Positions 36,023 to 44,106 of a stretch of DNA of 64,000 nucleotides are shown here, one piece after another; the first letter of the stretch is position 1; each line of letters begins with the position of its first letter. Origin of the DNA: Candidatus Gemmiger faecavium (GTDB lineage Bacteria; Bacillota; Clostridia; Oscillospirales; Ruminococcaceae); the NCBI GenBank assembly GCA_019114415.1, contig DXFO01000003.1:29258-93257 (forward strand), read 5' to 3'. The translations under genes were made by a program, and so were the position numbers. The notes below the pieces were generated by a model. That model was not told the origin of the DNA. It searched no databases and was given only the letters and a program-made list of their open reading frames with translations.

Positions 36023-36973
36023 ATGCCGCTCATCATTCCCCGGGAGCTGCCCGCCTATGAGGCATTGGCAGGAGAGAACGTCTTTGTCATGCGCAAGGAG
36101 CGCGCCCAAAGCCAGGAGATCCGCCCGCTGCGTATCCTGATCCTCAACCTGATGCCCACCAAGATCGTGACCGAGACCCAGCTGGCCCGCCTGCTGGCCA
36201 ACAGCCCGCTGCAGGTTCAGGTGACCTTTTTGCAGACGGCTACCCATCCTGCGACCCACACCCCCCAGGAGCACATGAAGGCCTTCTACAAGACCTTCGA
36301 CGAAATCAAGGACGAGCGTTTTGACGGCATGATCATCACCGGTGCGCCGCTGGAGGACATGGACTACGAGCAGGTGGATTATTGGGAAGAACTCTGCCGT
36401 ATCATGGATTACACCAAGACCAACGTCTACTCCACCATTCATTTGTGCTGGGGTGCGCTGGCAGGGCTGTATTACCATTTCGGCGTGCGCAAGGTGCATC
36501 TGCCCAAAAAGATGTTCGGCGTCTTTGAGCACCGGGTCACCCGGCCGTCCAACCCTCTGGTGCGCGGCTTTGACGAGGTGTTCTACGCGCCGCACAGCCG
36601 CTGGGCCGGGCTCAATGAGCAGGATATTGCCGACTGCGGGGAACTGCGCGTGCTGACCCGCAGCGACATTGCCGGGCCGATGCTGCTCTCCACCGACTCG
36701 GGCCGCCAGATCTTTGTCATCGGCCATCCCGAGTACGACAAGTACACCCTGGATACCGAGTACCGCCGTGACGTGGCCCTGGGCAAGGAGATCAACGTTC
36801 CCATTCACTACTATCCCGACGACGACCCCGACAGGGAGCCGCTGTTCCGCTGGCGTGCGCACGGACATCTTTTGTACACCAACTGGCTGAACTACTACGT
36901 TTACCAGAACACCCCCTACGACCTGGCGGAACTTCAGGCCCTCAAGGATTTCCGCAAGGCAAACCGGGAGTAA
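36023..36973 (+). CDS. metA: Homoserine O-acetyltransferase (MetA type)
   Basis: A 316-residue MetA-family enzyme (not MetX). Catalytic Cys142 lies in STIHLCWGA; His235 and Glu237 lie in VIGHPEYD. Residue 111, which sets acyl-CoA choice in this family, is Glu in ITGAPLED. Published work on Bacillus MetA links Glu111 to acetyl-CoA and Gly to succinyl-CoA, so an acetyltransferase is called. That agrees with the OAH sulfhydrylase upstream. AAAGGAGAACC precedes the ATG. Confidence 0.95.
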   Translation: MPLIIPRELPAYEALAGENVFVMRKERAQSQEIRPLRILILNLMPTKIVTETQLARLLANSPLQVQVTFLQTATHPATHTPQEHMKAFYKTFDEIKDERFDGMIITGAPLEDMDYEQVDYWEELCRIMDYTKTNVYSTIHLCWGALAGLYYHFGVRKVHLPKKMFGVFEHRVTRPSNPLVRGFDEVFYAPHSRWAGLNEQDIADCGELRVLTRSDIAGPMLLSTDSGRQIFVIGHPEYDKYTLDTEYRRDVALGKEINVPIHYYPDDDPDREPLFRWRAHGHLLYTNWLNYYVYQNTPYDLAELQALKDFRKANRE

Positions 36974-36997
36974 AGAACTGAAACCAAAAGCAAATAC

Positions 36998-37045
36998 AAA
37001 CGGCAGAGCCGCCGGTCCTGATGGACCGGCGGCTCTGCCGTTTTT
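36998..37045. terminator. Terminator after metA
   Basis: A perfect 18-bp GC-rich stem (37001-37018 with 37023-37040) followed by TTTTT, preceded by AAA. Very strong. Confidence 0.95.
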
Positions 37046-37130
37046 CTATGTCCCGCACACAATGGCACGGGAATTTGTCAGGAGAGAATTGCCGGACACC
37101 GGCCCGGCGGGGGAGAGGGGGCAGAAGCGA

Positions 37131-39779
37131 TCAGGCTTCGCGGCGCTTGGCCCAGGCGCGCTGGCAGGCCTTGACGATCTCAACGATGGGCAGGACCAGA
37201 ACAGCAAGGCCGAGGGCAATCAGGTATTCGGACAGGCCGACGGGGGTGAAGCCGAAGGCGTTGGCCACGAAGGGAACTTCCAGCACGATGGTGGTCAGAG
37301 CCAGGCTGCCGATCATGGCGCCCCACAGGACCATGTTGTGACTGTGCAGGGTGAACACGCTCTTGCGCTGGCTGCGCATATTGAAGCTGTGGACGATCTC
37401 ACACATGCTCATGGTCAGGAAGGCCATGGTCATGCCGTCGGGAGAAATGCCCTTGGGCATTTCAAAGTAACCGACTTCCATGCAGTGACCGATGATATAG
37501 GAGAGCAGGGTGATGACGGTGATCAGCACGCCCTGATACGCAACGTCGGTGCCCAGGCCGCCGGCAAAGATACCGTCGCTGGTCTTGCGGGGCGGGCGGG
37601 ACATAACGTCAGGCTCGGCCTTTTCCATGCCCAGAGCCAGAGCGGGGAAGCAGTCGGTAATCAGGTTGATGAACAGCAGGTGCACAGGCTGCAGCAGGGT
37701 GAAGCCCATCAGGGTGGCAAAGAAGACGCCCAGGACCTCGCTCATGTTGGAAGCCAGCAGGAACTGGATGGCTTTGCGGATGTTGTCGTAAATGCGGCGG
37801 CCTTCGCCCACAGCATTGACGATGGTGGCAAAGTTGTCGTCGGCCAGGACCATGTCGGCCACGTTCTTGGTGACGTCGGTGCCGGTGATGCCCATGCCGA
37901 TGCCGATGTCGGCAGACTTGATGGAGGGCGCATCATTGACGCCGTCGCCGGTCATGGCGGTGACGCAGCCGGCCTTCTTCCATGCGGTGACGATGCGGAC
38001 CTTGTGCTCAGGCTGCACGCGGGCGTAGACGCCGTAGTTCTGGATGGTCTTGTCCAGCTCTTCGTCGGAGATCTCGTCCAGAGCCGCACCGGTGATGGCC
38101 TGGTCAGGGCTGGAGATGATGCCCAGCTCGGTAGCAATGGCAACGGCGGTGTCCTTGTGGTCGCCGGTGATCATGACGGGACGGATGCCCGCGCTGCGGC
38201 ACTCCACAATGGCAGCCTTGACTTCGGGACGGACGGGGTCGATCATGCCGGTCAGGCCGATGAAGCAGAGATCTTGCTCCAGGTAGGCGGGATCATTCTG
38301 GGCCGGACGCTCGCTCCATTCGCGGCGGGCAGCTGCCAGAACACGCAGAGCGCGGTCGGCCAGAGCCTTGTTGTCCGCCAGGATGGCGGCGCGCTTTTCC
38401 TCGGTCATGGGGACGACCTTGCCGTCCTCCAGGCAGGTGGTGCAGCGGCGCAGGATCTCGTCGGGAGCACCCTTGGTGTACTGCACAAAACCGTTGGCGG
38501 TCTTGTGGATGGTGGACATCATCTTGCGGCCGGAATCAAAGGGAGCTTCGTCCACACGGGGCTCGGCAGCTTCCAGCTCGGGCTTGGGCAGGCCGACGGT
38601 CGCAGCGTAGGCGACCAGAGCGGCCTCGGTGGGCTCGCCTTCCGCTTCGCCGGCGTCGTTGAGCTTGGCGTCGTTGCACAGAGCCATGGCGGTGGCAAGA
38701 GCCTTCTCGTCGCTGCCGGTGTGTTCCACAACGGTCATTTTGTTCTGGGTCAGGGTGCCGGTCTTGTCGGAGCAGATGACCTGCGCACAGCCCAGCGTCT
38801 CAACAGCAGTCAGCTTGCGGATGACGGCGTTGCGCTTGGACATGTTGGTGACGCCGATGGAAAGAACGACGGTAACAACGGTGGCAAGGCCTTCGGGGAT
38901 GGCGGCAACGGCCAGAGAGACGGCGACCATGAAGGTGGACAGCACGGTGTCCAGGTCAAACCGGCCGGCGGAGATCAGGTTGAACACAAAGATGAACACG
39001 CAGATGCCCAGCACCAGCTTGGACAAGGTCTTGCCCAGCTGGTCCAGCTTTTTCTGCAGCGGGGTCTGCTCGTCCTCGGTGGCAGCCAGGGCACCGGCGA
39101 TCTTGCCCATTTCGGTGTCCATGCCGGTGCGGGTGATCAGGGCGCGGCCGCGGCCGTAGACCACGGTGGAGCCCATATAGCACATGTTTTTGCGGTCACC
39201 CAGGGGAACGTCCTTGCCGTTGGCCAGGCCAAGGGCCTCGGTGATCTTGTTGACGGGGACGCTCTCACCGGTCAGGGCGGCTTCCTCAATCTTCAGGCTG
39301 GCGCTTTCCAGCAGGCGGCCGTCAGCGGGAACGGCATCGCCGGCTTCCAGAACCACCACATCGCCGGGAACCAGCTCATCGGAGTGCAGCAATATCTGTT
39401 TGCCGTCGCGCAGGACCTTGCTGGTGGCGGCGGTCATGCTCTGCAGGGCCTCAATGGCGGCTTCCGCCTTGCTTTCCTGGTAGACGCCCAGGATCGCGTT
39501 GAGCAGAACAACGATCAGAATGATAAAGACTTCGGCCAGACCTTCGCCCTCAAACACGCTGGTCACGGCCGACACGGCGGCCGCCACCATCAGGATGATG
39601 AGCATCGGGTCTTTCAGCTGTTCCAGGAAACGCTGGAACAAGGTGGGTTTGGCGGCTTCCTTCAGACGGTTGGGGCCGTGCTCTTCCAGGCGTTTTGCCG
39701 CCTCGGCAGAGGACAGACCGTTTTCCGTGCTCTTTGTCTGAGCAAGGATCTCCTCAACGGATTGGGTATACTCGTTCAT
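37131..39779 (-). CDS. P-type cation-transporting ATPase (P2A, Ca2+ or Mn2+)
   Basis: An 882-residue P-type ATPase. It has the phosphorylation site CSDKTGTLTQNKM, LTGESVPV actuator loop, TGDGVNDAPSIKSADIGIGMG hinge, and the M4 AAIPEGL motif of P2A pumps. The start ATG at 39779 has GGAGGAG seven bases upstream. Sequence places it with bacterial SERCA-like Ca pumps (YloB/LMCA1 type). Because it lies 116 bp downstream of mntP, behind a Mn riboswitch, manganese export is a serious alternative; P2A pumps that move Mn are known. Confidence 0.9.
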   Translation of the reverse strand: MNEYTQSVEEILAQTKSTENGLSSAEAAKRLEEHGPNRLKEAAKPTLFQRFLEQLKDPMLIILMVAAAVSAVTSVFEGEGLAEVFIILIVVLLNAILGVYQESKAEAAIEALQSMTAATSKVLRDGKQILLHSDELVPGDVVVLEAGDAVPADGRLLESASLKIEEAALTGESVPVNKITEALGLANGKDVPLGDRKNMCYMGSTVVYGRGRALITRTGMDTEMGKIAGALAATEDEQTPLQKKLDQLGKTLSKLVLGICVFIFVFNLISAGRFDLDTVLSTFMVAVSLAVAAIPEGLATVVTVVLSIGVTNMSKRNAVIRKLTAVETLGCAQVICSDKTGTLTQNKMTVVEHTGSDEKALATAMALCNDAKLNDAGEAEGEPTEAALVAYAATVGLPKPELEAAEPRVDEAPFDSGRKMMSTIHKTANGFVQYTKGAPDEILRRCTTCLEDGKVVPMTEEKRAAILADNKALADRALRVLAAARREWSERPAQNDPAYLEQDLCFIGLTGMIDPVRPEVKAAIVECRSAGIRPVMITGDHKDTAVAIATELGIISSPDQAITGAALDEISDEELDKTIQNYGVYARVQPEHKVRIVTAWKKAGCVTAMTGDGVNDAPSIKSADIGIGMGITGTDVTKNVADMVLADDNFATIVNAVGEGRRIYDNIRKAIQFLLASNMSEVLGVFFATLMGFTLLQPVHLLFINLITDCFPALALGMEKAEPDVMSRPPRKTSDGIFAGGLGTDVAYQGVLITVITLLSYIIGHCMEVGYFEMPKGISPDGMTMAFLTMSMCEIVHSFNMRSQRKSVFTLHSHNMVLWGAMIGSLALTTIVLEVPFVANAFGFTPVGLSEYLIALGLAVLVLPIVEIVKACQRAWAKRREA

Positions 39780-39895
39780 GCAAAATCTCCTCCTGATGAA
39801 CATGGGTATTTATGTGTAAATTTGCGGAACCAAAAATAGGGGACAAAACCCGATATAATAATAGTATAGAAAAGAACGGCCTGTAAACCGGTCTT

Positions 39896-40453
39896 TTACA
39901 GTATGCCCAGACCGGACAAGAGCGTCTTGATGCCGATCAGGATCAGTACTGCACCGCCGGCACGTTCTGCTGCGGCTCGGAACTTGGCGCCGAACACTGC
40001 GCCGATCTTGACGCCCAGGGCAGAACAGACAAAGGTCGTGACGCCGATCAGGCAGGCAGCGGGCAGGATGGCGACTTCCAGCGCGGCGAAAGAAACACCC
40101 ACCGCCAATGCGTCGATGGAAGTGGCGACGGCCAGGGGCAGCAGTGTGCAAGGGCCGAAATCATCGTCCAGAGCTTCGGTCTCACCAAAACTTTCCCGGA
40201 TCATGTTGAAACCGATCAGAGCCAGCAGGATAAAGGCGACCCAGTATCCCACCTGGGAGATCAGCGACGAGAAAGTGCTGCCCAGAAAATATCCCAGCGT
40301 AGGCATCAATGCCTGGAACCCGCCGAAATAGATACCGCATAAAAGCGCGTGGGACAGCTTCAGCTTGCGCACCGAAAGGCCCTTGCAGATGGACACTGCG
40401 AAAGCATCCATGGAAAGCCCGATGCCGATGAGGAACAGGTCGAGATACGTCAT
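39896..40453 (-). CDS. mntP: Manganese efflux pump MntP
   Basis: A 185-residue membrane protein with six helices in two homologous halves. The signature Asp-containing helices GIGLSMDAFAVSICKGL and AVATSIDALAVGVSFA are both present, which carry the metal-binding Asp residues in MntP. The start is set at MTYLDLF, after the riboswitch terminator; 52 upstream in-frame codons lie over that terminator. A yybP-ykoY Mn riboswitch precedes it, which independently supports manganese export. Confidence 0.95.
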   Translation of the reverse strand: MTYLDLFLIGIGLSMDAFAVSICKGLSVRKLKLSHALLCGIYFGGFQALMPTLGYFLGSTFSSLISQVGYWVAFILLALIGFNMIRESFGETEALDDDFGPCTLLPLAVATSIDALAVGVSFAALEVAILPAACLIGVTTFVCSALGVKIGAVFGAKFRAAAERAGGAVLILIGIKTLLSGLGIL

Positions 40454-40516
40454 TACAGCAAAACCTCGCTTTGTATCAAATCTCCCGATGCCCGGCAGAA
40501 GGGAACTGCGGTGCAA

Positions 40517-40564
40517 TAAAAAAGCGAGACTTATCTGCGCCGAAACGTACAGATAAGTCTCGCT
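40517..40564 (-). terminator. Riboswitch expression-platform terminator
   Basis: On the minus strand a perfect 15-bp stem (40550-40564 with 40523-40537) and TTTTTT, between the aptamer and mntP. Confidence 0.9.
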
Positions 40565-40571
40565 GATTAAA

Positions 40572-40648
40572 ACAAAGCCAGGACGCTGAAACATCCAAGA
40601 TGTTGGCAATGTTGCGTGGGGGAACCACGCCAGCTACTCCCTTATGTC
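40572..40648 (-). promoter_or_regulatory. yybP-ykoY manganese riboswitch aptamer
   Basis: On the minus strand the transcript begins with AAGGGAGTAGC (complement of about 40634-40643), then a GC stem, AACATTGCCAACATC, and ends CCTGGCTTTG (complement of 40573-40582). The GGGAGTAG and the paired GGC/CAAC loops are hallmarks of yybP-ykoY. A terminator follows and mntP is the first gene, the textbook arrangement in which Mn2+ binding allows read-through. Confidence 0.88.
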
Positions 40649-40655
40649 AACGAAA

Positions 40656-40684
40656 AGTATAGCACGCGAAAGGGCGAAAGTCAA
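40656..40684 (-). promoter_or_regulatory. Promoter of the Mn riboswitch-mntP transcript
   Basis: On the minus strand TTGACT (40679-40684) and TATACT (40656-40661), 17-bp spacer. Confidence 0.85.
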
Positions 40685-40775
40685 CACAATTTGGGCCCGG
40701 GATTGCACATTGTGGCATTTTGCAGTAGAATATACCCGGATTCTACAATACATGGGGATTGGGATGTGATGGATC

Positions 40776-41600
40776 ATGCAGTATAAAGTTCTGGCACTGG
40801 ACCTGGACGGGACCCTGACCAACAGCCAAAAGCAGATCACGCCGCGCACCGAGGCGGCGCTGCGCAAGGCTGCGGCGCTGGGCGTCCGGATCGTGTTGGC
40901 CAGCGGGCGCCCCACGGTAGGGGTGCAGCCTTTGGCCGACCAGCTGGGACTGGCCCAAAACGGCGGCTGCATCCTGAGCTATAACGGCGGCAAGATCGTG
41001 GACTGTGCCACGGGGCAGACCCTGGTGCAGCATGCTTTCCCGGCGGAACTGGTGGCACCGGTGTGCGACTTTGCCCACGAAGCGGGCATTGTGGCCCTGA
41101 CCTATGATGCAGGCGGCATCCTGACCGAGGAACCGGACAATCCTTATGTGCAGGAGGAAGCACGCATCAACGGCATTCCGGCCCGTAAAGTGAATGACCT
41201 TGCCAGCGCTGTGAACTTTCCCATCAATAAGCTTTTGCTTGTGGGCGACCCTGAAAAAATGCCCCATGCCGAGGAACTGATGCAGCAGCGTTTTGCGGGC
41301 AGACTGTCCATTTACCGGTCGCAGCCTTTCTTTATTGAGACCATGCCTCTGGGGGTGGAGAAGGCGGCCTCGCTGGATCTTTTGCTCCGAACCATGGGGT
41401 TGTTTGACAAAAACCTCATGGCTTGCGGCGACGGCTGGAACGACCTGCCGATGATCCGGTTCGCCGGGCTGGGCGTTGCCATGGGCAACGCGGTCCCGCA
41501 GGTCAAGTCGGCTGCCGATTACATCACGGCAGATAACGACCACGACGGCGTCGGCCTGGCCGTGGAGAAATTCATTTTGGAACAGGAGGAACCGGGTTGA
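40776..41600 (+). CDS. Cof-type HAD-superfamily phosphatase
   Basis: A 274-residue haloacid-dehalogenase hydrolase of the Cof/HAD-IIB class. Motif I is LDLDGTL (D9, D11), motif II is LASGRP, and motifs III/IV are the conserved Lys region and GDGWNDLPMIRFAG. The cap domain between about 85 and 190 is the C2 type of sugar-phosphatases. The substrate is not defined. Its stop overlaps the start of the next gene by four bases, so the two are coupled. Confidence 0.9.
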   Translation: MQYKVLALDLDGTLTNSQKQITPRTEAALRKAAALGVRIVLASGRPTVGVQPLADQLGLAQNGGCILSYNGGKIVDCATGQTLVQHAFPAELVAPVCDFAHEAGIVALTYDAGGILTEEPDNPYVQEEARINGIPARKVNDLASAVNFPINKLLLVGDPEKMPHAEELMQQRFAGRLSIYRSQPFFIETMPLGVEKAASLDLLLRTMGLFDKNLMACGDGWNDLPMIRFAGLGVAMGNAVPQVKSAADYITADNDHDGVGLAVEKFILEQEEPG

Positions 41601-42571
41601 ACCTGATCGTTTTTGACCTGGAATGGAATATCGGGTATCAGCCCAAGACCTTCCGGTATCACGGCACCGAGCTGACCCTCCGGGGCGAGATCATCCAGAT
41701 CGGCGCGGTCCGCATTGATGAAGCGGGAGACATTCTGGATACGTTTGACATGACCCTGCGGCCCCGCATTTTCCGCAAGCTGCAGCATCATATTGCCAAG
41801 GTGACGGGCCTTTCCCAGGGGGAGATCGACGCCGGTGTTCCCATTGCCGACGGCCTGGCGGAGTTCATGCGCTGGGCCGGGCCGGACGCAGCCTTTGCCG
41901 AGTGGGGCCTGGACGATGTGCCGGTCCTCAAGCAGAATCTGTTCCTCTGTGGTCTGGATGAAAGCTGGCCGACTCGCTGGTATGACCTGCAAAGGATCTT
42001 CCTCCAGAGCTATCCCCGCAAAGAAGGCGAAGGCATGACGCTGGAGAGTGTTGTGGACCGCATGGGCATCGAGAAGGACCAGCCGTTCCATAATGCGCTG
42101 GTGGATGCGCTGTATACCGTCAAGGTTGCCCGCCTGCTGCCGCTGGCCGAGTCTCTGCGGGCCTACCCCACGGAGGATCAGCTGCTGCAGGAAGCGCTTC
42201 TGACCGATCCGGCTGCCAGTTATTACGATGTGCAGATTTTCCGGGACCGTCTGGAGCATGACGACTACAAAAACGATCCGGAACTCTGCTCGGTCAACTG
42301 CCCGCTGTGCGGTATGGCGCTGTCGGTGGGAGAAATCTGGCTCAAACGGGGCAACACTGGTTACTATACCGAGGCCGACTGCCCGAAGCACGGCCCCTGG
42401 TTTTTGCGTTTCAAGCTGTCCAGGCGGGATGGCCTGCACTGGAGCTTTGCCCGCTGCCTGGAAGCGGTGCGCCCGGAAACGCTGGAAAAATGGGAGCACC
42501 AGAAAGCCCGCATGGAGGCCCGCCTGCGCCGCAAGGAGGAAAAACAGGGGACCGCACCCGAGAACCGCTGA
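41597..42571 (+). CDS. DEDD 3'-5' exonuclease with C-terminal zinc-ribbon-like domain
   Basis: A 324-residue protein starting at TTG 41597 (AGGAGGA upstream, TTGA overlap with the HAD gene). Residues 1-185 form a DnaQ/ERI-like exonuclease with FDLEW (acidic pair), the central AEWGLDDVPVLK, and HNALVDALYTVK (His and Asp). From about 220 a separate segment carries CSVNCPLCG and then YTEADCPKHGPWFLRF, a CxxC...CxxH-like zinc-binding pattern I do not recognise from this family. It may bind nucleic acid. The exonuclease call is firm; the tail is descriptive. Confidence 0.85.
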   Translation: MNLIVFDLEWNIGYQPKTFRYHGTELTLRGEIIQIGAVRIDEAGDILDTFDMTLRPRIFRKLQHHIAKVTGLSQGEIDAGVPIADGLAEFMRWAGPDAAFAEWGLDDVPVLKQNLFLCGLDESWPTRWYDLQRIFLQSYPRKEGEGMTLESVVDRMGIEKDQPFHNALVDALYTVKVARLLPLAESLRAYPTEDQLLQEALLTDPAASYYDVQIFRDRLEHDDYKNDPELCSVNCPLCGMALSVGEIWLKRGNTGYYTEADCPKHGPWFLRFKLSRRDGLHWSFARCLEAVRPETLEKWEHQKARMEARLRRKEEKQGTAPENR

Positions 42572-42591
42572 CGGCGGAATCGTTATGTATG

Positions 42592-42642
42592 AAAACACAC
42601 GCTTTTCCCCCAAGGGATTCCGACGGGGAAGAGCGTGTTTTG
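42592..42642 (+). terminator. Terminator after the exonuclease gene
   Basis: Long stem AAAACAC.. with GTGTTTT (about 42592-42610 with 42625-42641, one bulge each side), T-rich after it. Confidence 0.75.
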
Positions 42643-42895
42643 TGTTTTCTGCCTCAGTCGAGATCATGGAAATCAGGATAGAAAAAAGTAACGGCCTGTA
42701 TCTCTGAAAACGCAAGAAAATACAGATTTTTTGTGGAAATATATTATGTGTTGAGAGAGAAAGGAATAAATATTGCTCGGAAATCCGGCATAAAACTGAA
42801 AAAAGACAAAAAACAGGACATATTTTGCGCCCGGCGGCAAAAATCATCCAACGAAAAAGCATTGCTTTTCAGATAATCGGAAGGTATATTTGTGA

Positions 42896-42924
42896 TTGAT
42901 TTTATGGCGCAGCAATGCTAAAAA
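42896..42924 (+). promoter_or_regulatory. Candidate promoter of the Spo0A-like cluster
   Basis: TTGATT, 17 bp, TAAAAG with TG at -15. Moderate match. Confidence 0.45.
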
Positions 42925-42964
42925 GCAAAACTGCGCGCCGAAATTGAATACGGGGTGATCGTGC

Positions 42965-43258
42965 GTGAAGGAGAACGACAGGTGTGTATATGTCCGCGAG
43001 TATTCCGAGCTTCCCGGCCTGCAAAAGGCGGCAAGCGTCCGGTATGAACTCCTGGAAGAGGAGGGCATATACCGCTTTCATGTAATGCGGCAGCCAGACG
43101 GAAAATCTGCGGCTTTTCGTCTGGCCGGGCTGTCCCGCGATGCGGCGCGGGATCTTCTGCAATTTTTGTACGAAAACTCCGTGGGGCCTGAGAGCGCTTA
43201 TGCGGTGGCCCGGGACTGTGTGCAGCCGCCGGTGATGGCTGCACCGGATAAGGAATGA
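42965..43258 (+). CDS. Small DUF6514-like protein
   Basis: A 97-residue soluble protein starting GTG with GGGGTG upstream. It reads as a single small alpha/beta domain: VRYELLEEEGIYRFHVMRQP then AFRLAGLSRDAARDLLQFLYENSVGPESA. The pattern (strand pair, then helix with ARDLLQFLYENSV and CVQPP) resembles the DUF6514 family that occurs in Ruminococcaceae, often near spo0A, but I place it there by recollection of pattern only. It is 48 bp before the Spo0A-like gene and probably in one operon. Confidence 0.6.
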   Translation: MKENDRCVYVREYSELPGLQKAASVRYELLEEEGIYRFHVMRQPDGKSAAFRLAGLSRDAARDLLQFLYENSVGPESAYAVARDCVQPPVMAAPDKE

Positions 43259-43306
43259 AGAACTGACAGGAAGCCAAAACGTCGACAGTGGGGGCAAGAT
43301 AGGACT

Positions 43307-44065
43307 ATGACAAAACCGTCCGGTCAAAAAGCAAAAATTACGGCTGTCTTTGCGGATGCGGATCGCGGCCAGCGCGAAGCGATCAAACTGTATGCGTCGA
43401 TGCAGACTGAACTGGATGTTTTTGCTGTCGTTTCCGGGGGCAATGCCGTGATCGAACTGTTCCGGCGGGGACTTCAGCCGGATGTCCTGGTGGTGGATGC
43501 TCTGCTGCCGGATACCAGTATTTTTGAACTGCTTTCCGGTATCAGCCGCCTGTGCCTCAAGGACCCGCCGGCTATTGTTGTGACGCTGTGTACATCCAGT
43601 GATACCCTCCGCACCAAGCTCTTGACATCCGGGGCGGATTTCTTTATCCTAAAGCCATATCGTCTGCCCGCTGTATTTGAAGCTGCGGCCTATGTGGCCT
43701 GTGATGCGCCTTCGATGCTGGAACGGCGGGCGAGATCGCACATCAACTGGTATCTGGAAGTCCTGCGCGCTCCTGCCGATGCCGCGGGGACGGCCTATCT
43801 GCGGCGGATGCTGTTTGAACTCGTGGTACACGATGAGCTGGCCACCGCCGATGAGCTCTGCCGCATCATGGCGGAGGAAAGCCGGACCACGCCCAACACC
43901 ATCAGCAAATCCATCGGTCGGGCCATCCGGGAGATCTGGCGTCAGTCCACACCGGAATACCGTTCCTTGTGCGAATGTTTTGGAGAGACTACTGACAAGC
44001 CGTTGTCCAACATGAAACTGATCAAAGGACTGGCAGGGCGGATCCGCTGGGAACTGGATCTGTAA
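43307..44065 (+). CDS. Spo0A-like response regulator
   Basis: A 252-residue regulator. The receiver domain (about 10-130) has the acidic pair D17/D19, phospho-acceptor Asp64 in VLVVDALLPDTS and Lys116 in FILKPY, so it looks competent. The C-terminal domain (about 145-252) follows the Spo0A effector pattern: RRMLFELVVHDELATADELCRIMAEE, then TTPNTISKSIGRAIREIW as recognition helices. Relative to true Spo0A the linker is short and the recognition segment diverges. It may be a degenerate Spo0A in a non-sporulating lineage or a paralog. A kinase-like gene follows 41 bp downstream. Confidence 0.78.
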   Translation: MTKPSGQKAKITAVFADADRGQREAIKLYASMQTELDVFAVVSGGNAVIELFRRGLQPDVLVVDALLPDTSIFELLSGISRLCLKDPPAIVVTLCTSSDTLRTKLLTSGADFFILKPYRLPAVFEAAAYVACDAPSMLERRARSHINWYLEVLRAPADAAGTAYLRRMLFELVVHDELATADELCRIMAEESRTTPNTISKSIGRAIREIWRQSTPEYRSLCECFGETTDKPLSNMKLIKGLAGRIRWELDL

Positions 44066-44106
44066 CCCGGCGCGGCGGTCTGCTTTCCGGAAAGGAGCGG
44101 GAAAAT

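Larger units (their letters stand above)
42572..42964 (+). other. Intergenic region upstream of the Spo0A-like cluster
   Basis: This 393-bp region holds the exonuclease terminator (42592-42642), an AT-rich centre, and a candidate promoter with TTGATT (42896-42901) and extended -10 TGC-TAAAAG (42916-42924) just before the DUF6514-like gene. No reading frame of interest is seen. Confidence 0.6.

Noticed and set aside
37062..39839. 925-codon plus-strand frame opposite the P-type ATPase
   Set aside because: Antisense shadow; the ATPase motifs on the minus strand are complete.
43281..43287. 0A-box-like TGTCGAC (minus strand) before the Spo0A-like gene
   Set aside because: Differs from TGTCGAA at one position and similar hexamers occur by chance; not enough to call a site.
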